A stretch of 64,000 nt of DNA from Cheilinus undulatus. Taxonomy: Eukaryota > Chordata > Actinopteri > Labriformes > Labridae. The notes below the pieces were generated by a model, which was not told the origin of the DNA, made no database searches, and saw only the letters and a list, made by a program, of their open reading frames with translations. A program made the translations under genes and the position numbers. Positions 22,501 through 32,200 of the stretch are shown here, piece by piece; within the stretch, counting starts at the first letter, position 1, and every line of letters begins with the position of its first letter. The stretch is from positions 34,246,151-34,310,150 of the forward strand of contig NC_054877.1 of the NCBI RefSeq assembly GCF_018320785.1, written 5' to 3'.

Positions 22501-23592
22501 AAAGTGTCTGACTTACTCTCACACACAGGCACAGACGACCAGGCTCCATTCAAACAGATGGCTGTGGCACGCCGGTTTTTCAGTTCATACCCGTCCTCAC
22601 ATGTAACCCTGATTGTGCTTCTATCATGATACCAGCCAGTTCGTCTTTTATTATATTTTCCATTTGGTATCTTAAGGGAAAGACAGGCTTTTTCATCTGT
22701 GAGCAGAAGAGGGAATGTTTAAGATAGCAGCCAAAATCTGTGGAGGAGGTGCTTATTACTTCAGACCGCTAGCATTAGCTTAGCCTCATTGATTGAGCCT
22801 TGAGCCACAAGCAAGGTAAACCAAGAAAACACAGATAAGATGACAAATGCTAGGAGACAGCTAAAAACACAAGGACAGCTAAAGATTGAAGTACTGGAAG
22901 GCAAGCATCAGGTGTTAAACCATAGCCTGACTGACATGTACAAGTTTTGGCCCATTCAGTGAAATGTTGGCGTGGAAAATACTGTTTTATGTTTCATAAA
23001 ATGATTTGCAGGTATCTAACACTGAAATTTCAAGTTTTCTAAACTTACAGTGCACAAGCCTGTTCTACACAGATTATGCTCATTACAGCAAGAGGATAGA
23101 GACCAAATCTAACTGATTCAATGTAAAATTGATCAACATTTGCTAAAGATGACACATAATAAATATAAAATGTGAAAGAGACATGCAGTTTGAGATGAAA
23201 ACACCACTGTGGACTTTCTCATTCAGACAAACCAGAACACCTTACCTATACATCGTGGCTTACGAGACCATGCTCCATCCTGACATGTGCTTGTTGCCCA
23301 CCATCCCTCCACTACTAGTTTGCGTCCACTATCACAGGTGTAAGAAATCTCAGATTCATGAGAATAACTTTCTTGTTCTGGGACAAAATAACCACCATCT
23401 AGACTGGGAGCAGAACAAGGCTGAGCTGCTCTTTGAGCTGGAAGAAAAGAAATTACAACACTGAAATGATATTTAGGCATTAAATAGATTGTTTTATAGA
23501 TTTTTTTATTGATGAAATAATTTAGCGTTCTTACCATGAAGTGCACCTGGAAGCCCAATAAGGAGAAAAAATACAAGATATCTCATTCTCAT
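13306..23592 (-). CDS. Complement factor H-like protein, gene 2 (mosaic, partly decayed)
   Basis: Same family and direction as gene 1. Intact exons: 23535-23592 signal peptide, 23246-23437 CCP1, 22517-22696 CCP2, 22174-22365 CCP3, 20252-20356 hinge, 18796-18852 linker, 15854-16015 CCP19-like, 15587-15748 CCP20-like, 13481-13506 and 13306-13329 tail. Broken or doubtful exons lie between them: hinge exon 20070-20141 has an in-frame TGA, CCP19-like 18005-18166 has an in-frame TGA, and CCP20-like 17753-17909 has lost its donor. If the broken exons are skipped, which phase 1 symmetry allows, the product is 385 aa with no stop. If any is included the protein is truncated. Whether the gene is active is open. 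CCP3 has a fifth Cys (NECPTC instead of TEGPTC). Confidence 0.6.
13529..13980. mobile_element. MITE family 1, copy in gene 2 intron
   Basis: About 450 bp between inverted ends AAAGGTCACATATTATGC and 'gtaaaatgcatgacctt'. Related copies lie at 29261-29706 and 51307-51787. Genes 2 and 3 carry it at the same intron site just after the first tail exon. Gene 1 has the empty site near 880. Confidence 0.75.
14580..15153. mobile_element. Non-autonomous DNA transposon with 38-bp inverted ends
   Basis: Ends 'tacgatggagtattaggg' (left) and its near-complement on the right, flanked by the 7-bp direct repeat AGGAAGC (14573-14579 and 15154-15160). Unit C has a single AGGAAGC at 30448-30454 as the empty site. 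Subterminal runs of 'attacgagaatgaaatcata' in both directions form a long imperfect palindrome. A short plus-strand ORF (MSNVEHVVKLYLSTGFTNKE) resembles the start of uncharacterised fish transposon proteins. Confidence 0.75.
15587..15748 (-). CDS. Gene 2 CCP20-like exon, downstream copy
   Basis: 162 bp, phase 1-1, four cysteines once joined to the tail. It reads DLSLYRVYGLQQTGKLLV with the Cys2-Cys3 loop VRPYHESHF. It looks the same, base for base, as the upstream remnant 17757-17909, so one is a very recent copy of the other. Confidence 0.75.
15750..17752. repeat. Gene 1-derived patch inside gene 2
   Basis: Matches 2512 to about 4507 of gene 1 almost base for base: intron, CCP19-like exon, intron and the inserted LINE fragment. 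The left junction lies in sequence common to both genes, at the 5' end of the CCP20-like exon. The right junction is abrupt: LINE sequence '..cccaccctcaatg' meets 'tagtgtaggttattc' of the gene 2 CCP20-like exon at about 17752. About 155 bp of gene 2 CCP20 sequence flank the patch on both sides. Confidence 0.8.
15854..16015 (-). CDS. Gene 2 CCP19-like exon, patch copy
   Basis: 162 bp, phase 1-1, open and complete. Reads DQCGVAPVIQNDILVQ to WSELPQCK. It comes from gene 1 and differs there at one residue. It is the only usable CCP19 of gene 2. Confidence 0.8.
17753..17909 (-). pseudogene. Gene 2 CCP20-like exon, upstream remnant
   Basis: Keeps the acceptor and 5' part of the exon but loses the donor and the last codons, where the patch joins. 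Read straight on, the frame continues in antisense LINE sequence to a stop at 17635-17637, giving a 45-residue tail after TYT that contains a replacement Cys (TLRVGGC). Confidence 0.7.
18005..18166 (-). pseudogene. Gene 2 original CCP19-like exon with stop
   Basis: Length, splice sites and phase are kept, but codon CGA (Arg in gene 3, after VEED) is TGA here at 18108-18110. The last exon base is A instead of G, which weakens the donor. It resembles gene 3 (31095-31256) more than gene 1. Confidence 0.75.
18796..18852 (-). CDS. Gene 2 Ser/Thr linker exon
   Basis: 57 bp, reading SSTTSGLNDRVNMPSFIP. The donor is normal. The acceptor region was cut by a deletion of about 330 bp, judged against gene 3, which also removed the next hinge exon. 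What precedes the exon is now 'ggacaag' without a pyrimidine tract, so splicing here is doubtful. Confidence 0.45.
19144..20047. mobile_element. Tc1/mariner-type non-autonomous element with a hAT fragment inside
   Basis: Inverted ends of about 45 bp contain 'ctgatcaaaattttaagac' on both sides. TA dinucleotides flank it (19142-19143 and 20048-20049), and gene 3 has the empty site near 32738. At 19550-19912 it holds foreign DNA that starts 'agggatgggtagcgag' and encodes a BED-finger-like piece (YYSKTSNLRKQC), as in hAT transposases. Confidence 0.75.
20070..20141 (-). pseudogene. Gene 2 hinge exon 2 with stop
   Basis: 72 bp, the counterpart of gene 3 exon 32762-32833. Splice sites are kept, but a Gly codon (GGA in gene 3, GHGGS) is TGA here. 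Skipping it would keep the frame. Confidence 0.65.
20252..20356 (-). CDS. Gene 2 hinge exon 1
   Basis: 105 bp, or 87 bp (to 20338) with an alternative in-frame acceptor. Open, encoding KQTTPDAGHGGPEEAKSS then RGHSTSPGSGTRTGSG. Rich in Gly, Ser and Thr. Follows CCP3. Confidence 0.55.
20600..21305 (-). mobile_element. Tc1-like transposon remnant
   Basis: Minus-strand frame 20667-20987 shows the C-terminal DDE region of a Tc1-type transposase: WPSQRPDLNPVEEMWDL, and later KTKGGHTKYQVFG. The N-terminal part is missing. One end near 21305 is the complement of 'tacagagcttaacaaattta', matching the element end at 63563. The element splits an older hAT-like copy that is whole in gene 3. Confidence 0.75.
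22174..22365 (-). CDS. Gene 2 CCP3 exon
   Basis: 192 bp, phase 1-1. As gene 1 except for a few changes, the most notable being NWNECPTC: a Gly-to-Cys change giving an unpaired fifth cysteine close to the last one. Confidence 0.8.
22517..22696 (-). CDS. Gene 2 CCP2 exon
   Basis: 180 bp, phase 1-1, DEKACLSLKIPNGKYNKRR to NGAWSSVPVCE. Complete. Confidence 0.85.
23246..23437 (-). CDS. Gene 2 CCP1 exon
   Basis: 192 bp, phase 1-1. Reads AAQPCSAPSLDGGYFVPEQE to SRKPRCIG. Complete CCP. Confidence 0.85.
23535..23592 (-). CDS. Gene 2 signal-peptide exon
   Basis: 58 bp, MRMRYLVFFLLIGLPGALH, ending in phase 1 before GTAAGA. Confidence 0.85.
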
Positions 23593-23624
23593 TTGTTAGG
23601 AGTTCAATCTTAGCAGAGCAAAGA

Positions 23625-23672
23625 GCTCTTTTCAGATCAGGACACGTTAATGATTGCTGAGGACATTCCCCC
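23625..23672 (-). promoter_or_regulatory. Conserved upstream block of gene 2
   Basis: Same HNF1-like GTTAATGATTGC (23646-23657) and following 'ggacattccccc' as in gene 1. Confidence 0.4.
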
Positions 23673-24346
23673 TGAAATTAAGAGATCTGCACTTAACAAG
23701 TAAACACTTAAACTGTGACTCTGGCATCACACTGTTACTCTCTAGCACCCACACTGTTCACATGGAGCAGCAACATTGCAGACATACACAGGGAACAACA
23801 CTGAAGAGTTACAGCTTTTAAAGACTTATTTATAAGATTGTGCCTCATATTTATCTTTAAATGAGTCCTGGAAATGAATGAGAATTTCAGTCAGATTCTA
23901 TACATGCTTTTACAAGCCATGTGAACTTACCAACATAGAAAACACATTCAGTGACTTTTAAATTATTAAGAGTTTGATAAAGTGAAAAATACTGTTTTCC
24001 TACTTTTGGATAATACTTTAAATGTTCTATTAAAGCTTGTGTTTCAACTCCAGTTTGGTACATTTCATATAACACAGCTTTTTGGAGTGATTCTTCCATG
24101 TTTGTCAAAGCAAACACACTTGAACTAGTTTACATTCCAGATTTCAACAAGATTTCCAGGACTCCTGTGATTAGAGGTCAGCATTGTGAAACACCACACA
24201 CTTTCAGTGGAGAAGTTCGCTCTGAATTGCTTAGCTACTGTGAAATAAACTGACATTGATGGCTGTTCTTTATGTAGTTTTAACTCTGGAAATAGGTTAT
24301 TGGGGGAAAAAAGAAATACAGCGCAGATCCTGGATTATTCAAGAGG

Positions 24347-24832
24347 ATATGGCAACAGACCTCTAAGGTGGGGCGTTTTGGGCTCACCTGCTGCAGACCT
24401 CTACAATGGGGCAACCCTGAACCCGGGGCAGGAAGTGATGTGCATTACCCAGACTGGAACCACAGTGACGTACTGAATGATGTATATTTTCCACTCTCTG
24501 TCAAAGGTTACAGTAAGTGGCTGTATTTCACAACAGCAGAAATGTATGAATAAAACCAAACATTTATTGAGAGAGATACATTTTTGATTTAACACACCAA
24601 AAAGTAAAGGAAAACCTAAAGAGGGTTAGGGTTAGGCACCGGGACCATAAAGGTTAGGGTAAGGGTAAGGGGGAGGTAAAGTGGGTTAAATTAAAAATAA
24701 GACACCACAAACTACGGAAAAACCCAACAATGGTTAGTACATCACTTCTTGCCCCATGGTCGAGGTCGCCCATTGTAGAGGTCTGCAACAAATGAGCCCA
24801 AAACGCCCCACCATAGAGGTCTGCAGCCAGAT
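24347..24832. mobile_element. Palindromic MITE, uninterrupted copy
   Basis: About 486 bp. The arms contain 'ggggcgttttgggctca' and its complement 'tgagcccaaaacgcccc'. A TTAGGG-like stretch (24622-24670) lies in the loop. It is the reference for the split copy at 9801-11398. Confidence 0.7.
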
Positions 24833-25325
24833 GTCTCTCAGATTATCACAAGCAAACTTTCAGGAAAAAGAATGTCGCAATACCAAGCTCTATGCTATAT
24901 AGGTTATTTACTGCTTTATTAGCCTTTATGATCAAATACCAGAGTGTTAGAGCTCTAAATTTCATTCCAAGTGTGTATTAACGAATCTTTCTTTTTTTGA
25001 GTGTTATGTGGAAATAAATGTATTGGCACAAGAGGAAGATTCAGAAGCTTCACAGAGACAAGAAGACTGGGTTCTCTCTCAAGAATTTTACTTGCAGGTG
25101 CAGTCATCGACAAATGCACAGGCCAAAGACCAAGAATGCACACATTGACAGTCATTTATACACTTGACGCCCGATCCAGGAAGTCACCCCATGTGACCAC
25201 TTCAGTTCCATAAAAGTACTTTCCTTGACCACTATTTCTGGTAGGCTGCCAACTAAGCCAAACTTACTTTGTTACATCATTCCAATATAAAGCACAATAT
25301 TTTCTCACTAACAACAATCTTTTAC

Positions 25326-25427
25326 CTGTGCAGCTTCTGTTGTCTTCATGGTAGCAAAAAGGATGCTGCTATGTCCATCACCAGACCCACTCAGACGAGT
25401 TAGAGTGTTTGTGAGAACAGCCTGCAG
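25326..25427 (-). pseudogene. Orphan exon-like module, unit B
   Basis: 102 bp, 34 open codons between a pyrimidine-poor but valid acceptor (gtctctgcag) and a donor (GTAAAAG). Encodes LQAVLTNTLTRLSGSGDGHS then SILFATMKTTEAAQ. Protein family not recognised. No partner exons were found nearby. Confidence 0.4.
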
Positions 25428-26583
25428 CTGCAGAGACACACAGAGAAGTCAGGGAAATCTCACAAACAGAGAGAAGTGAATATATTTAAGCTGTTCATTT
25501 TTAAACATGTTGAGATTTTTTATTCAGACTTGTTAATAAAATGGTAGATTTCCTGTTGGTTTTATGAAGTGGGTCCAAGAGACTTTTTTTAGGCCCTGGT
25601 ATGGCCTTCCAAATTTCACAACTGAGGTGCAACAGGCTGCATGGGCTGATTTTATTACATTTTTTCCACACCAACATGAATATCCCAAATGATCTTCTAA
25701 TGTCTTGAGTGGATCATCTCATCCAATTTTCATGGCAGATGTGTCTCAAGCCCTTCAAAAACCCACTTCCTGTTTGATGCCATATAATGCATTGTCACAG
25801 AGACAGCTTTTGTTGCAGATCTGTGAGCTTTACATGATTAGACTGGGGTGGTATAAGGATGTTGGAAACCAATTTTGAGAGAGCTGTTTATGTCACACAC
25901 AGGCAGCTGATAAACTTTACTTTTGCTTAGCTTAGTACTTCTCTGATAATAATCTGATGATTAGTGGAAAAAATTGCAGTCTGACAACAAGCGTTAACAA
26001 AATAATGTTAGCTTGCTGAATAAGTGAGTGACGAGTGTTTAATAGTTATCATGTCAACTTTAAGAGGCTGAGGCTAACCTGTGGCTCCTCTGGAATAAAA
26101 TGATTATAAGAGGACATTATGAAAGCATTATATCACTATAAGAGTCTGTCATTTAAATCTTTCCCAGGCTGTTGTCATTAGTATGATCTTAAAGTGTGTA
26201 TGAATGTTTGTAAGGAGGGAGGCAAGGTAATAACATGAAAAATATCATTCTCATTTATTAAAATCATTTATTATTTTTTCGTGTTTATTCTGTGGCATGT
26301 TCAAGTTATTTGATTTAACAGAACTCAAAACATGTAGTTTTCTTTTACCCTTTTTTCTTTCTAAAATGCTAAGCCTGTACTTTCTTCTTCTTCATGTTAC
26401 TTCATATGTGACGCTACTGTACATAACAGAGTTCTGTATGTCTCTTCTACCACCTATTAAAACAATAAAAGAATTTAAAAAATACATTAAAGAATAAATG
26501 TTCCTATTAGCGGTTTCTAAGCAGCACACCTGCTGTCTGTATGAATCTCATTTGCTGTATAAAACCAGTGCTACTGTTGGGGC

Positions 26584-28555
26584 CAGGGGTGCTGCCAGGG
26601 ATTTTGGGCCCCATGAAAAGAAATCTAACTGGGCCCCCCCACAGCCGGCCATTAGGCTGGTGGAAAATTTTGATACCGTTTTACATAACTATGCATTTTA
26701 ATGATATTTTTGACTATCATTCCCATATTAGTGAAAAGAACAACATGACAGTTACTTGGTAGGGGAAACACTGAAACTAAAATGAAATTCATTTGGATTC
26801 AGTTATTTGCTGCAAGACTGATACTCTATAATCAAAAAGCCATCTCTTTCTTTAAATACTTGAACATAAAATTCTCTTAAAATTAATTACCTGAAAATAC
26901 AAAACTTAAATACAAAATAACCTCTTCCATTAAAATGAAATGTAATTATAATCTGTGGAGAAACAAATAAAATCTCAGCTAAAAACACCATCAAAAACAA
27001 AACGGCCAATTGCCTTTTATGATTTATTGTAATTTCAACATTATCATCTATAGAACAAGATACAACAAGCAAACAAGAAAAATACATAAAACTAAAAATA
27101 ATAATAATGATGATAAATAAAATCAGCAGCAGAGGTTAAACTAAGTGAAATAGGCTCACATTATATAGTATTTCCTATAATGTAATACCGTTTGTAATAG
27201 CATCATAATCACCATTTTAGGTGGCCTCACCATTTTGTTTTACTTAATGGTGTTTTCAGTGATTTGACCAAAAATGACAAAGGAAAATGTCATTTTACTA
27301 CCAATACTCCACTACTCACTGTCATCCTCTTGTAGCCCCACATGCAGGTCTAATTTTTCTCTAAAACTGTAGACTCACAGGTGATGTCATTAGATTTATG
27401 GTGAAATAATACATATATGAGGCTATATGGTTGTTGGTATTTAATCTTCTGATTTCCAGAAAATGAAAACATTTCTCTGATTGGATTGAGAGCAGTCACC
27501 CAGTCAGGGGGTGAGAGTCCCAAACTACTGACCAAACATTTTATTTCAGAGATAGCTGATGCTTTTTAAACCCTTAAAATCGTTCTGAAATAAATACAGA
27601 CTATAGACTTTTTATTTCAGAACTATTTTTTATTCTTTAATGTTTTTTCTCCATAATAATCAATTAATTTAACACACAGCTGCTCACCTCCTTCCTCAGG
27701 GGGTACCTGGGGACAGGGGGGACTGACAGACTGCTGCTGCTGCTCTTCTTGACGTGTCTGTTCGGAACACGCGTCATGTTTTAACTGACTGAATATGAAC
27801 AGAGCAGCTTGCTAAACATTTGCCTGCGTTGATTGTTTAACTAAAACAACAGTGAAATGTATAAATCCAGAGTTTTCTCCAGAAATATGAGCTTATATGG
27901 GGAGAAAAGTGAGCTAGCTTATAAAGTATGTATAACGTTAGGAATAGACAACAGGCTAATGTTCCATCACATGAACCACTAACAGACCCACCTTGCCTAA
28001 GAAAGAGCTGGGTGACATACTGTCGAGCGCAAAAAATTGCCATACTGCGACTGTCCACTTGAGGTTGGCTGCTGGAAAACCGGAAGTTCTGTCTGCACAC
28101 ATGTTAAACAGCCGGTTTTGACACACAAAATAAACTGGTTTACAGCCTGGTTCAAAATACCAAACGTGTCTCATTTGGATTATATTTAGGATAAACCTCA
28201 CTTCATGGTGATTGGCGCGTCTCATTTGATTGGCAGATAGCTCGGCAGGCAGAGGCTCCGTTCCTGTCACCGGAATGCCAGCTAGCAGGCTGACAGGAAG
28301 TCGCGCTTAGTTGATCCAAAGTTCGGTTGAGACCGTGATTTCAATATGGAAGCCTCCACGGATTGGCTTCAAAAGCCGTTTTATTTTTTTTATTTTTTTT
28401 TTTAATTGATACGTGTCCACCATACAATTATTCACAATACAATATATACAATTCACCCGTGTATATACAGTATATAAAAGCCGTTTTACTCCACCTATTG
28501 TAAGCAGATGACTGACGTCACACGGGGTTTGTCCAAATCTTTCTACAGTCTGTGG
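26584..28555. mobile_element. Composite insertion of 1.97 kb in unit C
   Basis: Flanked by the 8-bp direct repeat GTTGGGGC (26576-26583 and 28556-28563), which occurs once at the matching place in unit B (near 12832). The left end 'caggggtgctgccaggg' and the 8-bp target repeat suggest hAT. The right end does not mirror it, so the block is probably several nested elements. No transposase was recognised. Confidence 0.55.
28384..28475 (-). mobile_element. Short retroposed fragment with 13-bp target repeats
   Basis: 92 bp beginning with a T-rich run (a poly(A) tail on the minus strand) and flanked by AAAAGCCGTTTTA at 28371-28383 and 28476-28488. This is the mark of LINE-driven insertion. Source not identified. 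Confidence 0.65.
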
Positions 28556-28814
28556 GTTGGGGCTGTTTTAATGCAGCTTTTTTATGGCTTTTTGAAAGCA
28601 GTGCTCTTATTGGCTGTGTAAAAGAAGAGCTTGAGAAAAACAGCACTTCTTCTGTCTGCCAGAGATTGTTCTTATTTGTGCCAATTGACTCACATTGATG
28701 GCATTTCAAGTTTTTCAATAAGAGAGGAATGCATTTTTATAATAGATCGATATTTTTTGCAAGAATTTCTCCAGACAAAAGTAAGACATTAAAGATAACA
28801 TAGGGCACAAAAAC

Positions 28815-28820
28815 TTTATT
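28815..28820 (-). terminator. Poly(A) signal of factor H-like gene 3
   Basis: AATAAA on the minus strand about 185 bp after the stop codon, conserved with genes 1 and 2. Confidence 0.55.
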
Positions 28821-29003
28821 CTGTATGATTCATGTTAAAACTCTATTTAGAGTTTCTGTTGTAAAGAAAATGCAGACTGTCAAAAATCTCACTGCGTTTT
28901 AAAACAAAAGTGATAAATGTGTCATCATGTGTGTTTTAGAGCTTCTTCTCTGATAGAGGTGTTTCTCAAGCTTCCATCTTCATTTTTTGTTGGCAGTCCA
29001 CAA

Positions 29004-29204
29004 TCAGCTCCTCCACTGACAGCGTCCCTGAGTAGATCACACAATGGGTTATTTTACCAGAGTTTTACTAAACTTGAAACATAAAACATGATCTATAAAA
29101 TGTAACCTGAGTCAGACTGAATAAATAAATGAGTTATCATGTGATTCTTTGGGAGGCTGATGACAGACTGATACTTACATAATAGTGGTCATATCTATGA
29201 CAAC
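29004..29204 (-). CDS. Gene 3 C-terminal tail exons
   Basis: Exons 29179-29204 and 29004-29027. Tail CCHRYDHYYGRCQWRS then TGA. Same split Cys codon, lengths and C-x9-C spacing as genes 1 and 2. Confidence 0.75.
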
Positions 29205-32200
29205 CTAAAAACAACAAAACAAAACAGCAGCACATGAGAGGCATGTCATTACTTGGGTGTTTTAAAGGTACATATTATGCAGAATACACTTTTTCAGGCT
29301 TTTCTAGCAAGTAATGTGCCTGTGGCCTGTCCACAAAAGCCCATTCCCTCTCCCCCTCTCTTTCTCCACCTTTTGGAAAATGTGTGCTGAAACAAGCCAT
29401 TCTCAGATTTTCCCATCATGATGCCATGTGGGGAATCAGCCCCGCCCCCAAGTTCATTGGCCCTCGCCTCTTGGAAGACAGTTCCGCCCTTCTAGCCACA
29501 TCAATTAAGCCACATCCATATCCTCAGATGGGCGGGGTCAGACAGCTCATTAACATTTAAAGGCACAGACACAGAAACAGCTTGTTCTGAGCAGGGCTAA
29601 AACAGAGGGGGTTTTTAGAGATTTAAAGATCCAATACTGGACTATTTTTTCAGCAACAAACTTCTAAGGTATGTTTTGTTGACCTCTGAGACCGATATAA
29701 ACTTCTCAAATAATGAATGAGCGAAGAGAGGAGTCTCATCTCTGAACAGTAGTTGTGTGTCTTTTATTTTACCAGGGTGTTTTTCAACACTCTGGTAAAA
29801 TAACTAACTAGTGTAGTTACCTTATTTCAAGTTGTCAAGTCCCAGATAGCTGGATTTAGAAAAGGGGAAACATAATTCTCGTTTGGAGGGCTATCAAGGA
29901 CAGTGTCTTTAGATAAAGTCATGCTATTAATTTTGGAAATGATTACATCTCCCGTTTTAATCAATTATGATAATCACTGTCATCACCATTGTAGCTCAGC
30001 AGAGAAATATCACAGCTCGTATTTACACAAACAATAAGATCGGTCTTGTTATTATGTAGATATCCACTCAGAATAATTAATTTTCCAAATTCAACTCCTA
30101 TAGCCTTTTTTTTTTTAATCATAGATTTTCTCATAATCGCAGCTGGAGCCTTTTCAGAATGATATTTCTGTTTCCCCTTTTTCTAATATATCTGCTTCTT
30201 GGAAATGATTTATTTAGACTTGATCCTTTTCTTAAAATTTTGATACGGAAACTTCAGCCCGTAGACTCTCCTGTTTCTCCTTAATCAGCTGCACATCACT
30301 GCACAGCTGATGAAGGAGACAGGAATGAAGCTTAGGTGTTAAGTTTGAAAAAGATAGTTGTAATCACTTCCAAGAAGCAGATAACATTGAAAAAAGGGAA
30401 CTATATCTCATTCTGAAAAGGCTATCTTTTCCTGCTGCACTCTAATCAGGAAGCACTGCACTCTGAGAGAATCCACAAGAAATTGAAGGCTGTAGGAGAA
30501 AAATTTGTCATCAAAAATGCATTTTGGCCCAAAGAACTGCCGCTCCCTGGATACTTTCCTGTACTGTATTCTGTAAACCCTAAAGATGGTTGAGCGAGAA
30601 AATCCTTGCAGATAAACAGATTGTGAAATACTCAGACCAGTCCATCTGACACCAACAACCATGACATGTCAAAGTCATCAGATCAGCTTTCTTCATCATG
30701 CTGATACTCTGAACTTGAGAAGGGGGTCTTGACCAGGTCTACATACCTGAATGCATGGCTGTTTAGCTGATTTGATATTTGTTTTATTGAGCATTCAAAC
30801 TAGTTGTTAAGAAAATGTGAAAAAGAAACATGCACTTACATCTGCTGAAGGTTAATCTTCCATTAGTGCAAGTAAAACGTTTTTCCCAGTCTTGCCAAAT
30901 ACAGCTGAAAGACTTCGTCTCTCCTTCCTTCACAAACTGTTTTTCAGTCAACTGAAACCCATTCTCATGATACAGAGAAAGATCCAGAACACAGAAAGCC
31001 TCTGCAAACAGAAAAAATACATTTTCTGTTTTTGTATAACTATTTTGAAGCCATTCAAAATGAAAAAGAAACAGCTGTATTGATTTGATTATACCTTTGC
31101 ATTGGGGAAGTTCTGACCAGGTTTGATCGCTGTAACACGCCACAGTATCTGACCCCTCTAGTGTGTAAAAAGCATTACACTGGTATTTCAAATACATTCG
31201 GTCTTCTTCCACAAGAACACTATTTTGAATAACTGGAGCGACTCCACATTGGTCAACTGAAATCAAAACAGAGACTGATTAACATTTTCAAATAACAGTA
31301 GAGTGACAAATGTTCACAGCACAGCAAAACGTGTTGTAATTAATTACACACATTATTTTGTTTATCTGTAGTTTTCTTAATAAGTTAGATCATTTCAGGG
31401 ACCAGGTGATTTAACTGACAGATGGGTCACTGTAGCTGTTAGCCAAGCTGTCCACCTCTATGCCTGTTTCAGGATAGATCAAAGGTTTGGTACAGATAGC
31501 ATTTCCAATATGGCATCAGAGGTAGGGTGGTGATTGGGAGGTTCGGGAAGGCTCATCATGACAGGAAACTGAAGGGTTGGTAAGTTTCTGAGTTTAAATC
31601 TTAAACTTACAACATGGAGAAAAGAGGAGAAATGGGTGGTGGTGAAAAACAAAGAATGAAAAAGAGCAGAGTGTTAGCACAGAGTACAGTTACACTTGTG
31701 TGCAGCTTTGTCAGAGAGAGGCTGCTGATGACTAGTCTTGCTCTGAATTTTGAATCTGACAGGGCCTAGTGCGGTACTTTGTGGAACCCCTTTTTTTAAT
31801 AAAACTTCCCTAGAAATTGTTAGCAAGAGAAAAAAGTAATGGAAAAGTTATACCAATGCACACCAAAAATTTAATTGATTTACCTGATATGAAAGCGGGC
31901 CTATTATTTCTGTCATCCAAACCAGAGGTGGAAGAAGATCCTGTAAGATAGAGATCACATTTACAAAAAAAGAAGACACAACAAAAGGGATTGCTTCTAA
32001 ATTCTCCTTGACATGCTTTTTCAGATTCACAGTAAAAACATACCATGATTCTTTCTGAAAAATGAAAAAAGACTTTCAGACCTTTAACTACTGAAAGCTT
32101 CATCCATTCTACAATAATATCATGGGTAGCCACCTACCTCCACTAGCAGGCCCTGCCCCACTACCAGTAGGAGTAATGTGTCCACCAGCTGTTCCTCCTG

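Larger units (their letters stand above)
12481..26240. repeat. Tandem segmental duplication, unit B
   Basis: Second unit, carrying gene 2. Its 5' half (22170-24340) is nearly the same as unit A (6500-9780). Its linker half (18180-22160) instead matches unit C (31260-34620). A patch at about 15750-17752 comes from a unit A-like sequence. Boundaries are approximate. Confidence 0.7.
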
